Below are positions 58,323 through 64,000 of a DNA stretch of 64,000 bases, one piece after another. Source of the DNA: Peribacillus frigoritolerans_B (GTDB taxonomy: Bacteria; Bacillota; Bacilli; Bacillales; DSM-1321); NCBI RefSeq assembly GCF_044762665.1, contig NZ_JBIWES010000001.1, forward strand, positions 1 to 64,000, written 5' to 3'. Below the pieces are notes generated by a model. It had not been told where the DNA came from, ran no database searches, and saw nothing but the letters and a program-made list of their open reading frames with translations. Every line of letters begins with the position of its first letter. The first letter of the stretch is position 1. A program made the translations under genes and the position numbers.

Positions 58323-59675
58323 TTATGAGTTCATTACATCATATATTTCAAGGAATTTGGTATTAAATTCCCCGGAAACAAATTGTTCATGCTGAAGTAA
58401 CTTAATATGGAAAGGAATTGTGGTACTGATCCCTTCAATGACAAACTCACCCAAGGCGCGTTTCATCTTCTCGATCGCCTCTTCCCTAGTCGGTGCATGG
58501 ACAATCAATTTAGCGATCATGGAATCGTAATACGGCGGTATCGAGTACCCAGGGTATGCCGCGGAATCCACACGAACCCCGTAGCCGCCTGGCGGTAAAT
58601 ACATTTGAATCTTACCTGCGGAAGGCATGAAATTCTTTTCTGGATTTTCGGCATTGATCCGGCATTCGATAGACCATCCGTTATAAGTGACATCCTCTTG
58701 CGAAAGCGATAGTTTGTTGCCTGAAGCAACTTTGATCTGTTCTTTAATCAAATCCACGCCCGTTACCATTTCTGTAACTGGGTGTTCAACCTGGATACGT
58801 GTATTCATTTCCATAAAGTAGTATTTTCTATTCACATAGTCATAAATAAATTCTACTGTTCCGGCACCTGAATAGTTTACGGCAAGTGCAGCCGTTACTG
58901 CAGCCTGCCCCATTTCCGCACGTGTTTCACCATCCAACGCCGGTGACGGGGTTTCTTCAACAAGTTTTTGCAAACGTCGTTGGACCGTACAATCACGCTC
59001 ACCTAAATGGATGGCGTTGCCATGATTATCTGCCATGACCTGTATTTCAACGTGACGGAAGTCCTCGATGAACTTTTCAATATACACGCCAGGATTCCCA
59101 AATGCCGTCGCGGCTTCCTGTTGCGTGATGTTAATGCCTTTAATGAGCTCTTCTTCCGTCCTTGCGACGCGGATACCTTTACCGCCTCCGCCGGCAGTAG
59201 CTTTGATGATGACTGGATAGCCCATTTCATTAGCTAAGGCTACACCCTCATCCGTATCTTTAATTATGCCTTTAGAACCTGGAACGATCGGTACACCAGC
59301 TTTGCGCATGGTTTCCCTTGCTACGTCCTTTGTTCCCATTTTATTGATGGCTTCGGGGCTGGGACCGATGAAAATGATATTGCATTCACGGCACAGCTCG
59401 GCAAAGTCGGCATTCTCAGCTAGGAATCCATAGCCTGGATGGATTGCATCGGATCCCGTTTTCTTGGCTGTGCTGATAATGTTGGTTGTATTTAAATAAC
59501 TGTCTTTTGATAATTTAGGACCGATGCAATATGCTTCATCAGCAATTTGAACATGTAATGCTTCTTTATCTGCTTCTGAATAGACAGCAACAGTCTCGAT
59601 TCCTAATTCCTTGCATGCCCGGATGATTCGGACAGCAATTTCCCCACGATTGGCAATTAATACCTTTTTAATCAT
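58323..59675 (-). CDS. accC: Acetyl-CoA carboxylase biotin carboxylase
   Basis: A 450-aa ATP-grasp enzyme that carboxylates biotin on AccB, the first half-reaction of malonyl-CoA synthesis. It has KVLIANRGEIAVRIIRACKELG, the glycine-rich loop KATAGGGGKGIRVAR (about 159-173), HLGERDCTVQRRLQKLVEE, and the active-site EMNTRIQVEHPVTEMVTG. It lies 14 bp downstream of accB. It may also serve the YqjD carboxyltransferase, which has no partner biotin carboxylase here. Confidence 0.97.
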   Translation of the reverse strand: MIKKVLIANRGEIAVRIIRACKELGIETVAVYSEADKEALHVQIADEAYCIGPKLSKDSYLNTTNIISTAKKTGSDAIHPGYGFLAENADFAELCRECNIIFIGPSPEAINKMGTKDVARETMRKAGVPIVPGSKGIIKDTDEGVALANEMGYPVIIKATAGGGGKGIRVARTEEELIKGINITQQEAATAFGNPGVYIEKFIEDFRHVEIQVMADNHGNAIHLGERDCTVQRRLQKLVEETPSPALDGETRAEMGQAAVTAALAVNYSGAGTVEFIYDYVNRKYYFMEMNTRIQVEHPVTEMVTGVDLIKEQIKVASGNKLSLSQEDVTYNGWSIECRINAENPEKNFMPSAGKIQMYLPPGGYGVRVDSAAYPGYSIPPYYDSMIAKLIVHAPTREEAIEKMKRALGEFVIEGISTTIPFHIKLLQHEQFVSGEFNTKFLEIYDVMNS

Positions 59676-59689
59676 TTAGAAACAGCTCC

Positions 59690-60190
59690 TCATTCCGGCT
59701 TTACTAAAAATAATGGTTGACCATATTCTACAAGCTGCCCTTCTTTTACAAGGACTTCAACGATTTCACCGCTTACTTCAGCTTCGATTTCATTGAAAAG
59801 TTTCATGGCTTCCACGATGCAGACGATGGAATCCGCAGTTACTTTATCGCCTGCTTTTACATAAGCAGGTGAATCCGGTGCTGGAGATTGGTAGAATGTC
59901 CCTACCATCGGAGAAGTGATTTTATGTAAATTTTCCTGTTCAGTGACGGCAGCAGCAGGTTTTGCAGGTTCAACGGCTTTCGGCACGGCAGGGGCAGGGG
60001 CCGCTGCGGGCTTGACCTCTACAGCTGCATTGGCTTGAACAACATCTGGAGCAGCTGCTGCTTGGTGTAATACTGTACCCGTTTCAGTTTTTTTCAATTT
60101 AATTTTCGTTCCTTCATTTTCAAAAACGAATTCACTGATATTTGATTGATCGACTAGCTTAATAATTTCACGAATTTCTTGCACTTTCAT
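59690..60190 (-). CDS. accB: Biotin carboxyl carrier protein of acetyl-CoA carboxylase
   Basis: A 166-aa carrier. The N-terminal domain (1-45) leads through an Ala/Pro-rich linker (about 45-85) to a biotinyl domain with the biotin acceptor Lys130 in VEAMKLFNEIEAEVSG. It carries carboxybiotin from AccC to the carboxyltransferase AccAD, encoded elsewhere. It is the first gene of accB-accC-yqhY. Its promoter is embedded in an inverted repeat about 155 bp upstream. Confidence 0.96.
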   Translation of the reverse strand: MKVQEIREIIKLVDQSNISEFVFENEGTKIKLKKTETGTVLHQAAAAPDVVQANAAVEVKPAAAPAPAVPKAVEPAKPAAAVTEQENLHKITSPMVGTFYQSPAPDSPAYVKAGDKVTADSIVCIVEAMKLFNEIEAEVSGEIVEVLVKEGQLVEYGQPLFLVKPE

Positions 60191-60337
60191 TTTGTGGCAC
60201 CCCTTGTCTAATTTAATATGAATTTGTGAGGCAATAATATTTTATGTAACCCTACCCATAGCTTATCCTACTTTGTCCAATACTGCACAAAGTAGCCGCT
60301 TTCTTTATGCGAATGCGAATAAACTGAATACAAACCT

Positions 60338-60357
60338 CATCTGTATTATAACAGATG
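60338..60357 (-). promoter_or_regulatory. accBC promoter -10 within a perfect inverted repeat
   Basis: CATCTGT (60338-60344) and ACAGATG (60351-60357) form a perfect 7-bp inverted repeat whose 6-nt spacer is exactly TATAAT on the minus strand. TTTTGA (60373-60368) lies 17 nt upstream as a possible -35. A dimeric repressor bound here would cover the -10. The remaining 60191-60337 and 60374-60720 sequence is AT-rich with no gene. Confidence 0.5.
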
Positions 60358-60721
60358 TTTCACTTTCTCAAAATATTGTTTCCCTAAGAAAATTGAAAAG
60401 TTTATGACCAGCTTCTAACATCATACAATATTAGCTTATACAAATTCAATGATAGATTAATTGTTACTTATTATCCATACTTCTATCTTACACCTTTATT
60501 ATAATATTGTGAATATTTTTCACCTGGGGCAGCTTAACGCTTTCTCTTGAATTTGGCTTTTATTTCCTAGAAAATCACCATAACATCCATTGTAATTACT
60601 TTTCTAGAATATTACGGATGATCATTATCACCATTTCCAATTGATTTCCTGATTCCAATTGACATAAAAAAACTTTTCCTCTAAAGTTTCCAGGTTGTAG
60701 CTAGTTAAAAAATCATAATAA

Positions 60722-60757
60722 AAAGCCTCCCTTATTTTTATTAAGGAGGGCTTTCAA
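60722..60757 (-). terminator. Terminator of the spoIIIA operon
   Basis: AAGCCTCCCTTA and TAAGGAGGGCTT pair with one mismatch and one GU across a 7-8 nt loop; CTTTTTATT follows on the minus strand, about 60 bp after the spoIIIAH stop. Confidence 0.75.
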
Positions 60758-60809
60758 ACTTTTATGATGTTGAACTGTTCTGTATCAGCACTTTTTTCTG
60801 TATGTGTGT

Positions 60810-61403
60810 TTACTTTTCCGGTTGGAAATCGACCACTACATTTTGTGCATCGCTCACTTCTTTCCTTACGAGGCGGATAATGTTATTGGCCTCTGTTTTC
60901 GTTTGTTTATCGGCCTTGACACTCACCTTTACATCCGTTCCGTCAACCCGGACCAGTGCGGCATTGTAATCCATGGCAACAATTAAGTTTTCGATGATAT
61001 TTTCTTTCACTTTCGTTTCACTTAATTGTTCAATTTTTGCATATGCCTCGTCTCTTTCTTCAGCTGATAGTTCTGTGTTGCCCATCTTTGCAGTCAATTC
61101 TTCATTCAGCTTCGCCCGTTCATCTTCAATCTGCATCCTTAACGATTCGAACTCATCTCCAGATGCAATGGTTACAGAGGAACCTTCTGTATTTTTGGAC
61201 GTTTCTTTTTCACTTTTATTTTCCCCTTTTGTCTCTGCTTGGTTCTCTGTTTTACTTTCTGTTTTATTTTCTTCTTGTTCCATTTGCTCTGTTGCCGTCA
61301 TATCGGCGGCATTTTCTTCAGGAGCGGTTAAATAATAGACTGAAAGCACAACGACCAGACTTAGCATAGTCAATAACCAAACCGTTTGTTTTTTTAATAA
61401 CAT
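60810..61403 (-). CDS. spoIIIAH: Stage III sporulation protein AH
   Basis: A 197-aa mother-cell protein. A single membrane helix (about 9-26) is followed by a Glu/Lys/Asn-rich linker and a C-terminal ring-forming (EscJ/PrgK-like) domain that binds SpoIIQ of the forespore. This spans the intermembrane space to form the feeding-tube channel. Segments such as ETKVKENIIENLIVAMDYNAALVRVDG are typical. It is the last gene of the operon, 14 bp after spoIIIAG. Confidence 0.92.
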   Translation of the reverse strand: MLLKKQTVWLLTMLSLVVVLSVYYLTAPEENAADMTATEQMEQEENKTESKTENQAETKGENKSEKETSKNTEGSSVTIASGDEFESLRMQIEDERAKLNEELTAKMGNTELSAEERDEAYAKIEQLSETKVKENIIENLIVAMDYNAALVRVDGTDVKVSVKADKQTKTEANNIIRLVRKEVSDAQNVVVDFQPEK

Positions 61404-61417
61404 GTAGATTTTCCCCC

Positions 61418-62089
61418 TTATTTTTTAGGCATGACAGAAACCCTGTGACTCGGTACATCAAGTGAGCGTGTGACAGCCTCGATGATCCACTTCTTTATTT
61501 GAATGTTTTCGGCCCCTTTAGCGACTACCAGGACTCCTCGTACACTAGGTTTTTTCGTTTCCGATATGATCGGTCCTTCTTTTTCACCGCTCTTCACCAA
61601 AACTAGCTGTTCATCAACAGATGTGTCTTCGACCGTCCTTTTGCCGCCTTCCTGGTCGGTTTCTTCAGTGACTTGTTTTTGGGTGACTTTGTTTCTTTCA
61701 TATACTTTTTTCTCAGATGCATCGACGTAGATTACGACTTTTACATCCTGGACGCCTGCGATGGATTCTAGCGCTTCCTTCATTTCATTCTGTAGATATA
61801 TTTCATAGTCTTTTGTAGTCTTGAATTCTGACTTCTTCTGACCGAATGTTTCAACATCCTCTTCTTCATCCTGCTGTTTATCATTATTGAATACAGTCGT
61901 CACTTCAGATGTTTGTCCCGTCTGATTGGTGGTTAACAAATTCCCGGCCAGCATGATTCCCGATCCCAAAAGGACAACTATTAGAGCATAGACATACAGG
62001 GAAGGCTTTTTCTCCTTAGGCTCTTTTTGGTCAGGGTCTTTATTTAATAGTTTTTGCAGCCAGGATAATGGACCTTTGTCTTTATTCAA
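61418..62089 (-). CDS. spoIIIAG: Stage III sporulation protein AG
   Basis: A 223-aa protein with one membrane helix (SLYVYALIVVLLGSGIMLAGNLL, about 30-52). Its large extracytoplasmic ring-building domain contains MKEALESIAGVQDVKVVIYVDASEKKVYERN and the conserved SVRGVLVVAKGAENIQIKKWIIEAVTRSLDVPSHRVSVMPK. It forms a large ring in the channel between mother cell and forespore. The start is TTG at 62089 with AAGGAAG upstream, within the end of spoIIIAF. Confidence 0.93.
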   Translation of the reverse strand: MNKDKGPLSWLQKLLNKDPDQKEPKEKKPSLYVYALIVVLLGSGIMLAGNLLTTNQTGQTSEVTTVFNNDKQQDEEEDVETFGQKKSEFKTTKDYEIYLQNEMKEALESIAGVQDVKVVIYVDASEKKVYERNKVTQKQVTEETDQEGGKRTVEDTSVDEQLVLVKSGEKEGPIISETKKPSVRGVLVVAKGAENIQIKKWIIEAVTRSLDVPSHRVSVMPKK

Positions 62090-62096
62090 TACTCAG

Positions 62097-62705
62097 TCAC
62101 TTCCTTTCCCCGGCGATTTCAATGATCTCTTCATCAACAGACCAACTTGTTGCCAGAAACCTTTTGACAGCATCCAGATTGGCATCATTCGAAGTGGATG
62201 GACTATCTGTATTGATATCAACCTTCGCCACTGCCTCTATCTCCGAGTTTTCCTTCCCTTCTGCCTTTTCCAATGAGATGGTTATGTTCTGCAGATCATC
62301 AACACCCGGTTCTTCCTCATTCTTGACCCCTACATCAATCGAACTAATCTTCATGTTATAATCCACCATCAGCTCCTCTTCCACTTCTGCCTGTAAGTCA
62401 ACAGCCATTTGTTTTAAAATATATGCACCCTGGGTAGCTTGTATTTCTTTTTTCTTCATTTCTGTCAAATTTCCTAAATCTTTTTTTTTCTGATCCTCAA
62501 ATTCACTGGTAGCAGCAGTGAGAATCTCATCAAAATCCTTATTGAATAATCCCAATATAGGAGTGATGATGATTGCAATCAGTAAAAGCCCGATAACCAT
62601 TTTGGCATACTTCTGTAAAGCTGAATTCGGCAGAAGCATATCGATCACAGTAGCCAGCAATACAAATATGATGATGTTGGATACCCAGCCAGCTAAAAAA
62701 CTCAC
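62097..62705 (-). CDS. spoIIIAF: Stage III sporulation protein AF
   Basis: A 202-aa protein with two N-terminal membrane helices (LAGWVSNIIIFVLLATVIDMLL and KMVIGLLLIAIIITPILGLF) and a C-terminal ring-like domain (about 85-170). It is part of the SpoIIIA channel complex. The start is placed at GTG 62705, with AAAGGAGG 8 nt upstream; a TTG one codon earlier is also possible. The frame begins SFLAGWVSN, as in homologues. Confidence 0.92.
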   Translation of the reverse strand: MSFLAGWVSNIIIFVLLATVIDMLLPNSALQKYAKMVIGLLLIAIIITPILGLFNKDFDEILTAATSEFEDQKKKDLGNLTEMKKKEIQATQGAYILKQMAVDLQAEVEEELMVDYNMKISSIDVGVKNEEEPGVDDLQNITISLEKAEGKENSEIEAVAKVDINTDSPSTSNDANLDAVKRFLATSWSVDEEIIEIAGERK

Positions 62706-62721
62706 CAATCCCCCCTCCTTT

Positions 62722-63930
62722 CTAGCGAACCATCAGGGTAATGTTTCCAGAGGCGATAATTACCGTGATACTTAAAAAAAACATGAGTGAGACAATGGCC
62801 AATGCAGCGAAAATATAAATCATGCTTTTACTTATAATGTCAAGGCATTTTATTACAGGTCCCCCGCCCAGCGGCTGCAAAAGACTCGCTGCCAATTTAT
62901 AGACAAAAGAAATCATCAAGATTTTAATTGCAGGAAATGTGGTAATGAGCAAGAGAATGATGACGCCTGACAAGCCCACTGTATTTTTCAACAGGACGGA
63001 GGCACTAATGACCGTATCCGTTGCATCGGTAAACATGCGCCCTATTACCGGTATAAAGTTACCTGTCACGAATTTGGCTGTCCTGATCGTCACTCCGTCG
63101 GCTACAGCTGAGGATGCTCCCTGAACGGAGATCACACCAAGGAATATGGTCATGAATGCTCCAAGGATCCCGATGGCAAAATTACGGAGAAGTTGTGCCA
63201 TCTGAGTCACTTTGTAATGATCGGTCAACGTGCTGACTATGCTTAAAATCGCTGCAAAGAATAATAACGGAAGGACGACAAACTGTATCAAGATACCGCT
63301 TGTATTCATCAAAAACATCAATACCGGATGAAAGAAGGCTGCCGATACAAGTCCGCCTGAAGCAGCTATCAATGCCAAGAGTAAAGGGATGAGCGCCATT
63401 AAAAAGGAAATCATCAAATCTATCGTATCTTTTGTATATTCAATCGCTACATGAAAACTGTTAAGTGCCAAAATGATCAGCACCATATAAACGATTGCAT
63501 ATGCGACCTTACTTACGGAGCTTTGCTCGAAGGCATTTTGCAAAGACTGTAGGAACATGCTGAAAACGGTTAATAAAATGAGTGATCCCAGCAGCTTTCC
63601 ATTCACGAGCAGTTCATGAAAAATGAATTTTGTCATTCCCTTTATCCATTCATCAAAGGAAAATTTCTTATCGCCGCTTACAAAATCCATGAAGCTCCCT
63701 TTCTGGCTTTCCGGTAAGAACCCTCCATACTCCGTAACGATGTCATCCCAATATTGTTTGAGCTCATCGACGCCCAGCCTTTCTATTTGGGCTTGTACCA
63801 GTTCGGACTGCATGATCGGCTCTTGATCGATTTCACCATTTTCTGGATTTTCGGCAGCTTGTCCAATAGATGCATGCAAAAAAAAGAGTAAAAAGAATAG
63901 TATGGATAAGTAAGGCATCCGCTGCTTCAT
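62722..63930 (-). CDS. spoIIIAE: Stage III sporulation protein AE
   Basis: A 402-aa polytopic membrane protein with a signal-like N-terminus (MKQRMPYLSILFFLLFFLHASIGQAAE), a polar stretch of about 60 residues, and then about seven to eight membrane helices. The conserved core includes ASGGLVSAAFFHPVLMFLMN and GNFIPVIGRMFTDATDTVISASVLLKN. It is thought to form the export-gate-like base of the SpoIIIA machine. SD GAGGTG precedes the ATG. Confidence 0.94.
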   Translation of the reverse strand: MKQRMPYLSILFFLLFFLHASIGQAAENPENGEIDQEPIMQSELVQAQIERLGVDELKQYWDDIVTEYGGFLPESQKGSFMDFVSGDKKFSFDEWIKGMTKFIFHELLVNGKLLGSLILLTVFSMFLQSLQNAFEQSSVSKVAYAIVYMVLIILALNSFHVAIEYTKDTIDLMISFLMALIPLLLALIAASGGLVSAAFFHPVLMFLMNTSGILIQFVVLPLLFFAAILSIVSTLTDHYKVTQMAQLLRNFAIGILGAFMTIFLGVISVQGASSAVADGVTIRTAKFVTGNFIPVIGRMFTDATDTVISASVLLKNTVGLSGVIILLLITTFPAIKILMISFVYKLAASLLQPLGGGPVIKCLDIISKSMIYIFAALAIVSLMFFLSITVIIASGNITLMVR

Positions 63931-63963
63931 ACATTCACCTCATTGACTAGTAGGAGTAATCCA

Positions 63964-64000
63964 TTAACTTGGGAGCATCTGTAAAATCGTTTCGATAATG
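63964..64000 (-). CDS. spoIIIAD: Stage III sporulation protein AD, C-terminal fragment
   Basis: The window ends inside a gene on the minus strand whose last codons read IIETILQMLPS-stop. Position directly upstream of spoIIIAE (33 bp) and the hydrophobic, amphipathic end fit SpoIIIAD, but only 11 codons are visible, so the call rests on operon order. Confidence 0.55.
   Translation of the reverse strand, partial: IIETILQMLPS

Noticed and set aside
1..64000. CRISPR arrays, prophage, transposases, tRNA or rRNA genes
   Set aside because: No regularly spaced repeats, integrase/transposase proteins, or tRNA/rRNA signatures were seen on either strand.

Overview
The window is a low-GC chromosomal segment of an endospore-forming Bacillaceae member. 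Gene order and protein sequences resemble the yqk-yqj-yqi-bkd-spo0A-spoIIIA stretch of Bacillus subtilis, and the style of the proteins suggests a Peribacillus (Bacillus simplex-like) species; the species call is inference, since there is no rRNA or marker comparison. Most genes lie on the minus strand. Plus-strand exceptions are yqkD, an NlpC/P60 endopeptidase, proI, racA, zwf, prli42 and yqzF. The sequence contains one run of Ns (18819-18914) inside gnd.

Region by region: 0.1-7.8 kb holds ohrR, small yqk genes, an SOS-type Y-polymerase cassette (yqjW plus a YolD-like partner) behind two LexA-like boxes, a cell-wall endopeptidase behind a WalR-like box, a DUF3221 lipoprotein and yqjQ/yqjP. 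7.8-10.6 kb holds a proline T-box leader with proI, a VOC protein, and racA behind a sigma-H promoter. 10.7-15.6 kb carries a three-gene ABC importer of the TrpXYZ type, a YisP-like prenyl enzyme and RNase Z. 15.8-22.1 kb holds the oxidative pentose phosphate pair zwf and gnd, DNA polymerase IV and a PepT-like M20 peptidase. 22.3-35.1 kb holds the propionyl/methylmalonyl-CoA route in two blocks (carboxylase beta plus epimerase; MeaB plus both mutase subunits), interrupted by the 31-codon stressosome miniprotein Prli42, an L,D-transpeptidase, YqjA, the arginine ABC importer artPQR and bacilliredoxin BrxB.

35.4-43.8 kb is the branched-chain keto-acid dehydrogenase cluster (bcd, lpdV, bkdAA, bkdAB, bkdB) with its sigma-54 activator BkdR; ptb and buk, which sit here in B. 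subtilis, are absent. Branched-chain catabolism makes branched acyl-CoA for membrane lipids and, from valine and isoleucine, propionyl-CoA, so this block feeds the methylmalonyl-CoA genes upstream. 44-64 kb is conserved core: yqzF, yqiK, spo0A, spoIVB, recN, ahrC, tlyA/yqxC, dxs, ispA, xseB, xseA, folD, nusB, an Asp23 protein, accC, accB, and the spoIIIA operon from AH back to a fragment of AD at the window edge.

I found no prophage, transposon, CRISPR array, rRNA or tRNA, and no undescribed multi-gene system. The points most worth checking are regulatory or structural: the WalR-like box, tandem LexA boxes, a proline-specific T-box, sigma-H and sigma-54 promoters, an inverted repeat enclosing the accBC -10 box, an ARG-like box at artP, a FadR-like site at mutA, paired-hairpin modules recurring near 0.1 and 29 kb, two gene remnants, and a probably spurious scaffold gap in gnd.
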